A stretch of DNA of 26,070 nucleotides from a virus, in the IMG/VR virus record IMGVR_UViG_3300026533_000016, positions 1 to 26,070 of that record. One strand, written 5' to 3'. The position numbers and the translations under genes were made by a program. Below, in pieces: positions 1 to 6,918 of this stretch; position 1 is the stretch's first letter, and each line of letters opens with the position of its first letter. The notes under the pieces are model-generated. The model saw only the letters and a list, made by a program, of their open reading frames with translations. It was not told where the DNA came from and searched no databases.

Positions 1-57
1 GAACTAAGTACCGAACATAATAATATAGTAATACAATACTCATACACTTTTTATTCA
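1..57 (-). repeat. Dispersed ~55 bp repeat, copy 1
   Basis: Read on the minus strand, this segment contains the core AAAAAGTGTATGAGTA (within 37-53). It continues into AT-rich sequence ending near CGGTACTTAG. The same element occurs in the same orientation at 1803-1857, and on the opposite strand inside both 119-bp tandem repeats at 22352-22410 and 22471-22529. The similarity to the right-hand copies covers nearly the whole 55 bp. The two left copies flank the polymerase-like gene as direct repeats. Function is unknown. Confidence 0.8.
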
Positions 58-102
58 TAAATACAAAGCAAGTGAACTAAGCTAAGTATAAGCTCAATAT
101 GT

Positions 103-146
103 TATAATAAGTATTCTTGAGATGACTTCAACACAAAATATAAATA
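103..146 (+). promoter_or_regulatory. Stacked early-type and late-type promoter elements
   Basis: A sigma70-type -10 box TATAAT lies at 103-108 and a T4-type late box TATAAATA at 139-146. The late box is followed by TTTTTATA, as at the other late promoter at 4183. Both sit upstream of the gene starting at 174, which has a strong ribosome binding site AAGGAGG at 162-168. No clear -35 box is visible. Use of both promoters is inferred. Confidence 0.55.
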
Positions 147-173
147 TTTTTATAAACACAAAAAGGAGGAAGT

Positions 174-1802
174 ATGAATTTTAATTTAAACAATGTAGCA
201 TTAGATCTTTTCAACAAAGAAAAAACGCAAAAGAAACAAACTTTAAAATTAAAAAAAATAACAAAAGGCACATCTTTAATCATCAGTCCAGCTAAAGCAA
301 AAATGCTTAAAGAGAATAAAGTTCTGTTTCATAACAAAAGAAGCATCAACTTAAATAGATTAGTAATTGCTATTTCACTAAACGAAATCAGCACTTATAA
401 TTTTAATGTACACCAATCAGTAGGAGGAGTTCCTCTTTCAGAGTCATATTTAAAAGCAAGAGTTCCACATTTCAGCACAAGGGACTCTTTTAAGTCTGTA
501 TTTAACTTGTTTTTTGATAGAATACATCAAGGAAATCCTTATGATACTCTAGGGTGTAGTGCTTATGATAAAGTCACAGGTGAGCAAGATCTAGCATACA
601 CTAAAACAGATAAAATAGTTCAGTTCTTGTCTGATTACTTCAGCGATAAAATTACTTTAGGGCAGTACACAGCATTCTTTAATGAAAAACTAAAAGAAGT
701 GAAGTCAATTAAAATATCTAAATTAATCACTTCAAACAAAGAACTTTATCTATCGAGTAAAAAAGTACCTGATTCAGCTAATTCAACCAAAACAGTCAGA
801 ACAAAAAAAGTACAAAAACTACCTAAACAAGTACTTAAAAACATAGATTCTCTTTATTCAGAGCTACAAAACAGAGTTCAATACAGAGGATACGAAGTAA
901 CAAAACGGGAATTAGGAACTATTAGTTCTATAAAAAACAGTATTGTAAACGGAAATCTTGTACTTGAAAATAGCGTTTCTTTAAACAATGGTCGTGAATT
1001 CAATACTATAACAGGAGCCCCTAAAGATATAAGAAACATAGTATTTCAAGGTTATCTTTCATTAGATATTTCAAACGCGGCTTACTCTATGATTAGAACT
1101 AAATTAATCAGTGAAGAAAATGAACATAAATTTCCTTTATTCATGGGTTATCTGAAAAACAGAGATTCTATTATTTGTAGCATTGCTGATTCTGTACTGA
1201 AAGATGAGGATTTAAAAGTAAATCGTAGAACAAAGGAATATCAAGAAGTAAAAGGTTATATTAAACTTAATTTCCTTAGTTTACTTTTTGGTTCACAACT
1301 AAGTACATTCAACCTAAGAAAAGGAACAGAACAAGAAGTAAAAGATATAATTTCAGCTTTACCAGAAGTAAAAGGTCTTAAAGTAGAAATTCGTACTCTA
1401 GCAAAACAAAACAATTCAACAGTTAAAGAACTAGGAAATGCCTTCATGACTATTGAAACAGCAGTTATGACTGAAATAGAAGATGCTTTTAGATTGAATT
1501 ACATAGAAGACCAAGATCCATTTATTGCATTTAGAGTACACGATGAAGTAATAGTTCCTAGAGGAAGTTATAGAAATGGAACAACTGAAGTAATTCAAAA
1601 CATCTTAAACAAATACAAACTAAGCACTAAAGACCTCGATTTAAATGAAGCTATATTCAGTGATTTAGTTGCTTTAACTCCTGAAGAGGTTGTTTTTGAA
1701 ACAAACGAACAAAAAACAGATTATGAACAAATAAAGTACATAGATATTGAATTATTAGTCGATTTATTTGTAGAATCGGTTAAGTTAGTAAAACAAGAGT
1801 AA
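174..1802 (+). CDS. Divergent family-A (Pol I-like) DNA polymerase palm protein
   Basis: A 542-aa protein whose C-terminal half carries the three polymerase motifs of family A. Motif A is SLDISNAAYSMIR with Asp298, motif B is K364-LNFLSLLFG, and motif C is RVHDEVIV with His456-Asp457-Glu458. The spacing from Asp298 to His456 is about 160 residues, close to Pol I and T7 polymerase. In motif B the Phe-Gly eight and nine residues after the Lys matches the Tyr-Gly position of Pol I. The first ~290 residues are Lys-rich, match no exonuclease domain that I recognise, and include a possible flexible linker near 200-225. T4-type phages normally replicate with a family-B enzyme, so this may be a second, specialised polymerase. 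It stands alone, flanked by ~55 bp repeats, with early- and late-type promoters upstream. The assignment rests on motifs only. Confidence 0.6.
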   Translation: MNFNLNNVALDLFNKEKTQKKQTLKLKKITKGTSLIISPAKAKMLKENKVLFHNKRSINLNRLVIAISLNEISTYNFNVHQSVGGVPLSESYLKARVPHFSTRDSFKSVFNLFFDRIHQGNPYDTLGCSAYDKVTGEQDLAYTKTDKIVQFLSDYFSDKITLGQYTAFFNEKLKEVKSIKISKLITSNKELYLSSKKVPDSANSTKTVRTKKVQKLPKQVLKNIDSLYSELQNRVQYRGYEVTKRELGTISSIKNSIVNGNLVLENSVSLNNGREFNTITGAPKDIRNIVFQGYLSLDISNAAYSMIRTKLISEENEHKFPLFMGYLKNRDSIICSIADSVLKDEDLKVNRRTKEYQEVKGYIKLNFLSLLFGSQLSTFNLRKGTEQEVKDIISALPEVKGLKVEIRTLAKQNNSTVKELGNAFMTIETAVMTEIEDAFRLNYIEDQDPFIAFRVHDEVIVPRGSYRNGTTEVIQNILNKYKLSTKDLDLNEAIFSDLVALTPEEVVFETNEQKTDYEQIKYIDIELLVDLFVESVKLVKQE

Positions 1803-1857
1803 GGCACTAAGTAACGGACATATAACACACACATATACAATACTCATACACTTTTTA
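1803..1857 (-). repeat. Dispersed ~55 bp repeat, copy 2
   Basis: The element begins at the stop codon of the polymerase-like gene. On the minus strand it contains AAAAAGTGTATGAGTA (within 1841-1857) and ends in CGTTACTTAG. It matches copy 1 at 1-57 in orientation and is inverted relative to the copies near 22.4 kb. In the 415-bp gap 1803-2217, the stretch 1858-2032 is A-rich with no gene or structure that I recognise. The rest holds a terminator and a partial group I intron. Confidence 0.75.
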
Positions 1858-2032
1858 AAGACTTCAAAGAACAGATGCTAGATTAGGCTCAAGAAGCAAT
1901 TTAAAAACAAAAAGAGAGAGTAAAATTGGATTAAGAACACTTTTTAGAATTAACATTTTGAAATTCAAGGATTAAAAAATAGAGGAAGAAAAAAAGATGG
2001 ATAATTATGATTGATTTTTCTGTGAGGGAATA

Positions 2033-2066
2033 AGAAATGAGGCTACCACACCTCATTTCTATTTTT
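2033..2066 (+). terminator. Rho-independent terminator after the polymerase-like gene
   Basis: A perfect 10-bp stem AGAAATGAGG / CCTCATTTCT (2033-2042 with 2051-2060) with an 8-nt loop is followed by ATTTTTAT on the plus strand. On the minus strand the hairpin has no U-run, so termination of the converging sheath transcript there is less certain. It lies just past the point where the second group I intron loses its recognisable structure. Confidence 0.75.
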
Positions 2067-2088
2067 ATGATATTTTTAATTTTAATTA

Positions 2089-2235
2089 TCTTGGATGCTG
2101 ATTGACTCTATTTAAAGAATTTTTAGGGTTCGTTACTCTATCACTAGGTAATATCCTATCTTTAACCTAACAAGTGTTTCCAGCAGTTAAATAAATTTTC
2201 ATTAGATAATTGCTTATCTAGGCGGCAATCTGTCT
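2089..2235 (-). ncRNA. 5' half of a second group I intron in the sheath gene
   Basis: On the minus strand, sheath exon 2 ends ...TTCGGT at 2236. The next bases form a P1 helix: exon CGGU pairs with GCCG at 2226-2223 across a 9-nt loop, with a U.G pair at the splice site, as in the first intron. A P2 hairpin TAGATAA-gcaa-TTATCTA follows. Next come the P element (AACTGCTGG, complement of 2180-2188) and the Q element (AATCAGCATC, complement of 2094-2103). The decamer of Q and the flanking CTCTAT are shared with the complete intron at 3461-3816. Elements R, S, P7, P8 and the 3' splice site are absent down to position 1. The break falls around P6, where T4 introns often carry insertions. Confidence 0.7.
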
Positions 2236-4022
2236 ACCGAATATTGTATTATCTGTAACTGAACCATATGCAAAAGCAATATCTCCAGCATTAACAAAAC
2301 CATCTGAACCATTAGACATATAAAGAACTTTATTAACCGCAGGAGTTAAAACTGTTCCGTCAAGTGCTAATTCAGCACTAGTGAATAATCTAGAATCTGG
2401 CATTTCTACTATTGCAGTATTATCTTTAACATATACTAGAGTATCAAATTTGTTAATTATATCTTCAATATAGTTTGATTTGTTTCTGAAATCTTTAGAA
2501 CCAGGAATTAATGAAACTATGTAAGTTCCTTTAACTTCACCTTTATCTCTTATGATAACAGCAATTTCTTTCTTTGACTCAAGAGGTTTAGTTTCAAAGA
2601 AGTCATTTAGAACTAAGCCGTTAAATACATTTTGTTTTCCTGATGCGAAATCTGCTTCTTTAGCGATAGCAATTTCTACTCCATTCATTAATGCACCACT
2701 AGATTTAGCGATAAATTTTAATTTTGTATTTCCTTTAACAGGAATACTCATCTCTTTAACTTCATACTCTTCTTCGTTAGCTATGTGAATTGCTTCTAAC
2801 TTAAGTTCTTCTGCAGTTTTAGCAGTAGCACCAGTCATTGGAGCAGTTGCGATAGCATTGATTGCTGAATATTTAACTAGAACAACAGCTCCTACATTAG
2901 CAATACTTGAAAAATCAACTTTTTCACCATTAACTTCTGCTAGAACTAATTCGTAAGATTCACCTTCAACATTTTCTGTTACATTTGTTGCAGTCATATC
3001 ACCTGCTACAACCACATTTTCCATTGCAACACCAGCAACTGAAGCAGTTACAGTAATAACAGCACCATCAACAGATACATTAGTAGCATTAGTATCTACA
3101 TTTTCTATTAAAGTTGCAATCTCCGAAGCGATTTCTTCTTTAGTATTATCTGCAGTTGCTGAATAAGTAACTTCTTGACCTCTGTTCTTAACTGTATAAT
3201 CAGTTTCTGAAGCTGAATTAACAGTGATAGTATCTACTTGTTTAACAGCTTCAACTGGTGCTTCAATTTCAGTTACAGTGAATGTATCTTCTGCATTAGC
3301 ATCAAATTTTAATTCAGTACCTACTTGAATTGTAGTTGGAACTTTTGTTACTTCAACTTTACCAGCTTCATTAACAGCATAAACTTCATTCTCTGAAGGT
3401 TTAAATGTTCCGTTTGCATCAACAGCACGAGATACTAAGATCTTGTTTGCATATTGTAAACTTTTTGTTCAATTAAGTTCGTTACACTTAACTCGGTTAC
3501 TTGAACCTGCTTTGAGTCTCCTCAAAGAACAGACTATATCTTTACCTACATCTTTTTATTATGTTTAGGTACTAACCACTTCCAGATTACTTAATCTGTA
3601 CTCCTCCTATGAGGATAGTCGTTGAACTTTTTCCTTATCCAATTTTGGGTTAATAGACTTAGGAACTTAGATGCTGATTGTCTCTATCTTCTTTTTATTA
3701 GACTCTTCTAACTAAGTTTCCTTGAGTTAGTGTAGTAAAGAAGCCTGAACAAGATGTTCCAGCAATTCGATTAGTTATTTTTCATAGATATTTCTACCTA
3801 AGCACTCCTTAAATTGAAGTTGTATACTTGATACCAATCATTAAAATTCGTATTCGTTGGTTTTCCGAAGTTCTCGATTAGTTCATCAACATTAGTGATT
3901 AATATAAATTTGTCACTTGGACCTTTAGTGAATACACCTGCGAATGCCGCGGTAGCGTTTCCTATTTGTGGTACTACTATTGATAAATCTATTTCGTTTA
4001 CTTCTACGCCTGGGCTCAGCAT
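2218..4022 (-). CDS. Contractile tail sheath protein (gp18-like), intron-split and lacking its C-terminal domain
   Basis: Exon 1 is 4022-3817 (start MLSPGVEVNEIDLS, RBS AAGGAG). Exon 2 is 3460-2236. Joining them gives an open frame through ...WYQVYN-FLQYANKILVSRAVD, the conserved sheath N-terminal block, with exactly 477 codons. The unspliced frame would run on six codons (RQIAA then stop at 2218). The middle carries an inserted Ig-like, Thr/Val-rich domain (roughly residues 90-230) of the kind that decorates sheath proteins. The end of exon 2 (SNGSDGFVNAGDIAFAYGSV) corresponds to the region just before the conserved C-terminal domain of sheath proteins, which is missing here. The protein polymerises around the tail tube and contracts at infection. 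It is read from a late promoter at 4179-4190. As it stands the gene is not functional unless a third exon is joined from elsewhere. Confidence 0.85.
3461..3816 (-). ncRNA. Group I self-splicing intron in the tail sheath gene
   Basis: A 356-nt intron on the minus strand. P1 pairs the exon end ACUU with GAGU across a 9-nt loop, with U.G at the splice site. P2 is UAGGUA-gaaa-UAUCUA. Core elements are P (complement of 3759-3767), Q (AATCAGCATC, complement of 3670-3679), R (GTTCAACGACTATC, complement of 3614-3627) and S (AAGATATAGTC, complement of 3532-3542); R and S form P7. The intron ends in G at 3461. Splicing restores N-F-L-Q-Y, the conserved sheath sequence. No endonuclease gene lies inside. 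Six residues further along the exon another in-frame splice point is possible but gives a less conserved junction. Confidence 0.9.
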
Positions 4023-4113
4023 TATATTTCTCCTTTGTTACCTAAGTAACACGTCTTTTTAATAAAGTATAAAGAACCCTTATTTTTAAGAACATAAAAG
4101 ACAAAAAAGTTCA

Positions 4114-4152
4114 CTCGGGAGACCTAGTAGACGCATCTACTAGTTATTCGAG
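4114..4152. other. Long hairpin in the sheath 5' leader
   Basis: An 8-bp perfect stem CTAGTAGA / TCTACTAG (4124-4131 with 4136-4143) with a 4-nt loop is enclosed by an outer CTCG / CGAG pairing (4114-4117 with 4149-4152). It lies between the divergent late promoter and the sheath start, so it would be in the sheath leader RNA. On the minus strand it is followed after five bases by a run of six T. It could act as an attenuator or stabilise the mRNA. It does not fold as a tRNA. Confidence 0.5.
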
Positions 4153-4178
4153 GTATAAGGATTGACCTTATCTATTTT

Positions 4179-4190
4179 TATTTATAAATA
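4179..4190. promoter_or_regulatory. Palindromic divergent T4-type late promoter
   Basis: TATTTATAAATA is a perfect palindrome, so the late box TATAAATA is present on both strands (plus 4183-4190, minus 4179-4186). It lies between the sheath gene (-, start 4022) and the 158-aa gene (+, start 4218). In T4 this box is recognised by the gp55 late sigma factor. The plus-strand copy is followed by TTTTTATA, as at 139-154. Confidence 0.65.
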
Positions 4191-4217
4191 TTTTTATATA
4201 AAATTAAGGAGAGAAAT

Positions 4218-4694
4218 ATGATAAAATACAAGACAGTAATAGATGGGAGTTCAATCACTCTAGGTGTAATGCAAAAGGAAAAAACATTCATGAAAGGTGA
4301 AGAGGTTCTTGAGAACTCATTCACTGAATGTTACCCTCAGTATTTTAAAAAAATAGGTGATATTGAAGGATTTGCTAATTTAGCCAGCACAAAATTCATT
4401 CCAGTTAAACAAGAAGAGAAAGAACAAGAAGAACCCACTAAATTAATTTATATAGATTTAGATAATATAAGTGTAGAAATACTAAATAAAGCTTTGAATT
4501 CAGTAAATGCAACAACCTTAGATATTATATCGCTAACTGATATTATGAACAATATAAAAGAACAAATAACAGAACAAGACATTAAAGAACCAGTTGAAGT
4601 TCAACTAGAAGAACTCCCGGATAGTCTTATTCAAGAGTCCTATGAAGAATATGATGTTAAAATAGAAACTGAAGAAGACGAAAATGAGAATTAG
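4218..4694 (+). CDS. Acidic hypothetical protein, late operon
   Basis: A 158-aa protein that I do not recognise. It begins MIKYKTVIDGSS after a GGAGAG ribosome binding site. It has a globular-looking N-terminal ~70 residues, a Glu/Gln-rich linker (KQEEKEQEEP, about 74-83), and a strongly acidic C-terminus ending EEDENEN. It is the first gene downstream of a late promoter and overlaps the neck gene by 11 nt, so it is probably a virion or assembly protein. An internal CYPQYF only chanceally resembles the C-terminal tag described elsewhere in the window. Confidence 0.7.
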   Translation: MIKYKTVIDGSSITLGVMQKEKTFMKGEEVLENSFTECYPQYFKKIGDIEGFANLASTKFIPVKQEEKEQEEPTKLIYIDLDNISVEILNKALNSVNATTLDIISLTDIMNNIKEQITEQDIKEPVEVQLEELPDSLIQESYEEYDVKIETEEDENEN

Positions 4695-5406
4695 AACTAA
4701 AGAAGATTTAAGGGAATATATAAAAAGGAGATTGGGTGCTCCTTTGCTTAATGTAGAATTGACTGAGGATATGCTTGATGATTGTATAGATAAAGCCATA
4801 GAAATATATTCTAACTACGGATATGATGGAACCACTGAAGAGATACTAGTTGTCAATCTTGAAAGAGGGAAAATGGATTATAAACTACCTGATGAAGTAA
4901 TAGCAGTAACAGGGCTTCAAGCTTCAAGCACTTATTCTACTTTCATTAATATACCAGCAGGATATACTCTAGCAATGAATCCTATATCACTGAACATTCA
5001 AGATAGTATATCAACTATCGATATACAGTCTATGACTTCTAGAATGAGTAAAATGTCTAATCTTAGGGGTTTGTTTGATGTAAACATTAATTTTGATTTT
5101 AATTCTAACACTAAAATCCTTAGATTTTTCGAAGAACCAATGTCTAGTGTAGCAATTCTAGAGTTGGGTTTAGAATACAGTCCAGGAGTAATAGATGCTA
5201 TTTTTAATCATCAATGGATTAAAAAAAGAGCCGAAGGTGAAGCCTGGATTATGTGGTCTACAATAATGGGTAAGTATTCAAGTAGCCTAGTGAATGGTTC
5301 TGAGATTAACTATGCAGATATGAGAGATAGAGGGAATGATTTAATCGAAAAATCAGATGAGGAATTGCTTGGTTTATTTGAACCTTTAGGGGTTTATGTC
5401 TTTTAA
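4684..5406 (+). CDS. Neck protein, T4 gp13-like
   Basis: A 240-aa protein. Its start RTKEDLREYIKRRLGAPLLN, then VELTEDMLDDCIDKAIEIYSNY, is the typical opening of phage neck/head-completion proteins of the gp13 type: an N-terminal helix, then L-G-x-P, then a helical D-x-I-D-x-A-x-E stretch. The C-terminal part contains an aromatic-rich region (IFNHQWIKKRAEGEAWIMWSTI). In T4, gp13 with gp14 closes the filled head and joins it to the tail. The gene overlaps the preceding late gene by 11 nt and lies opposite the sheath gene, which supports a structural role. The family call is from recognisable pattern, not alignment. Confidence 0.6.
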   Translation: MRIRTKEDLREYIKRRLGAPLLNVELTEDMLDDCIDKAIEIYSNYGYDGTTEEILVVNLERGKMDYKLPDEVIAVTGLQASSTYSTFINIPAGYTLAMNPISLNIQDSISTIDIQSMTSRMSKMSNLRGLFDVNINFDFNSNTKILRFFEEPMSSVAILELGLEYSPGVIDAIFNHQWIKKRAEGEAWIMWSTIMGKYSSSLVNGSEINYADMRDRGNDLIEKSDEELLGLFEPLGVYVF

Positions 5407-5418
5407 AAAAATACTTGA

Positions 5419-5448
5419 TTGAAAAGTTAAGTAAAATGTTTGTATAAT
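5419..5448 (+). promoter_or_regulatory. Sigma70-type promoter for the helicase genes
   Basis: TTGAAA at 5419-5424 and TATAAT at 5443-5448 with an 18-bp spacer, and TG just before the -10 box. It lies upstream of the Dda-like gene, whose RBS AAAGGA and start at 5482 follow. No terminator separates it from the neck gene. Confidence 0.55.
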
Positions 5449-5481
5449 ACTACTATAAATTTACTAAACAAAAGGATACAT

Positions 5482-6906
5482 ATGAAAGCAGAATTTAATT
5501 GGGATTTTAGTCCAGAAGATTTAGAACCAGAAGTAGTACCAAAGTCGGATATAGTACTAAATGAAAAACAGCAACTTCATTTAGATAGTATCACTAATGA
5601 CCTCATCAGTTCAAAAGATGACATCTTCGGAGATGATAGTTGGGTCAGCCTAAAAGGTGGAGCAGGTTCAGGGAAAACTACTCTTTCAAAAGAAATAGTT
5701 AGGAAACTACTTAATTCAGGATTTAACATAGCAGTAGTGGCTCCCACACATCAAGCCACTAAGGTAATTAAAAATGCTATTGGTTTTAATCATAAAAAAA
5801 TTCAATATGCTAGTTTACACGCCTTCCTAGGATTAAAACCAGGAAAAATGAATTATGAAACAGGTGAACAACCATTTGTCAAAGAAAGAAATAGACATAA
5901 ACTTTCACAAATAGCACTTGAACATTTTGATATTTGTATATTGGATGAAAGTTCTATGGTTTCAAGAGAATTATTTGGATTTTTGCACGAAGAGATGATG
6001 CAAAATAATAGAATTAAAACTTTCCTTTTTATAGGTGATGAATACCAACTTCTACCTATTAATGAAGACCCGGGCAAACATTCAGTTTATGATAATGATA
6101 AAGTAAACCATTATTCTTTAACTGAACTTATTAGAAATACAGATATGGAAGTTATTAATTTTGTTACTACGATAAGGGAAATGATAGCAAGAAAAGCAAC
6201 TAAGTATGAACTATTTAACTTCCTTAATTCAGAGAAAGACAAACCACATAATAAAATAAAATTCTACGATAACAAGAAAGATTTCTTCGGAGAGTTCATC
6301 AAGAATGATAAGCTAGGAAAATCAGATGATGTTATTGCTACTTTCACCAATAAAAATGTAGATATCTACAACACAAAGATAAGAAACTACTTCACTAAAG
6401 ATAAAGACGGGGTTATTCCTGAGATTCACCCTAAGGATTTATTTGTAGTGCAAAAAACAGTCCATCAAGAAAAGGGTATCATAGATGATAGGAAAGGTTC
6501 ATTTATCAACTCTGAGATTCTAGTACTACAATCAACAGTAGAAAAAGAAATAGAATACAAGGGTAAGAAGTTCAGAGGTTTTGTTTGTACTGTGAAAGAC
6601 GGAAGAAAGTTCAATAAAATTCATTCCGATTCAATAGATGATTTGGAAAGAGCAAAAGAACTCCTTAAAGCTCAAGCATTAAAACAAAAAACAGGTTCTG
6701 CTTGGAAATTATACTATGGATTAGAGAATCTGTTCCTGGATGTAAGACCTCAGTTTTCCAGCACTACACACAAACTACAAGGTTCTAGCTATAAGAATGT
6801 TTTTGTGGATATGACTGATTTAAGTTATGTAGATGATGATTCATTACTTAGACTTTTCTATGTTGCTAGTACTCGTTCAAAAGAAGATATTCATATTTTA
6901 ATCTAA
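5482..6906 (+). CDS. dda: Dda-like SF1 DNA helicase
   Basis: A 474-aa superfamily 1B (RecD/Dda-type) helicase. Visible motifs are Walker A GGAGSGKTT with Lys65, Ia VVAPTHQATKVI, Walker B ILDESSMVS with Asp155-Glu156, motif III FIGDEYQLLPI, motif IV-V region STTHKLQGSSYKNVFVD, and motif VI LFYVASTRSKEDI. Length fits T4 Dda (~440 aa). Dda helicases unwind DNA 5' to 3' and help start origin-dependent replication and clear proteins from DNA. The open frame extends to 5440, but the ATG at 5482 is chosen because it follows AAAGGA at a good distance and the promoter's -10 box overlaps the upstream start. It is followed after 12 nt by the primase-helicase gene, probably in one operon. Confidence 0.9.
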   Translation: MKAEFNWDFSPEDLEPEVVPKSDIVLNEKQQLHLDSITNDLISSKDDIFGDDSWVSLKGGAGSGKTTLSKEIVRKLLNSGFNIAVVAPTHQATKVIKNAIGFNHKKIQYASLHAFLGLKPGKMNYETGEQPFVKERNRHKLSQIALEHFDICILDESSMVSRELFGFLHEEMMQNNRIKTFLFIGDEYQLLPINEDPGKHSVYDNDKVNHYSLTELIRNTDMEVINFVTTIREMIARKATKYELFNFLNSEKDKPHNKIKFYDNKKDFFGEFIKNDKLGKSDDVIATFTNKNVDIYNTKIRNYFTKDKDGVIPEIHPKDLFVVQKTVHQEKGIIDDRKGSFINSEILVLQSTVEKEIEYKGKKFRGFVCTVKDGRKFNKIHSDSIDDLERAKELLKAQALKQKTGSAWKLYYGLENLFLDVRPQFSSTTHKLQGSSYKNVFVDMTDLSYVDDDSLLRLFYVASTRSKEDIHILI

Positions 6907-6918
6907 AAAGGAACTAAA

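Noticed and set aside
1256-1447. Minus-strand frame within the polymerase-like gene
   Set aside because: Shadow of the plus-strand gene, without ribosome site. The same applies to minus-strand frames at 4605-4799, 5853-6077, 19127-19327, 19691-19927, 20766-20948 and 22742-22999, the plus-strand frames at 2552-2788 and 10696-10881, and the minus frame at 10295-10522.
1803-2088. 3' half of the second group I intron hidden near the left end
   Set aside because: Complements of GTTCAACGACTA and AAGATATAGTC were looked for by eye between 1 and 2088 and not found.
3461-3816. Homing endonuclease inside the intron
   Set aside because: No open frame of useful length within the 356 nt on either strand.
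2218-4022. Sheath gene broken by frameshift or simple decay
   Set aside because: The first break is removed exactly by a group I intron with all core elements; the second ends at a P1-like structure on a codon boundary. Both are better explained by introns.
4114-4152. tRNA gene
   Set aside because: The hairpin has no T-arm sequence, no anticodon arm of correct size and no acceptor stem. No tRNA was seen elsewhere either.
4218-4694. Further member of the tagged family (internal CYPQYF)
   Set aside because: The motif is internal, lacks the Glu, and the protein ends in an unrelated acidic tail.
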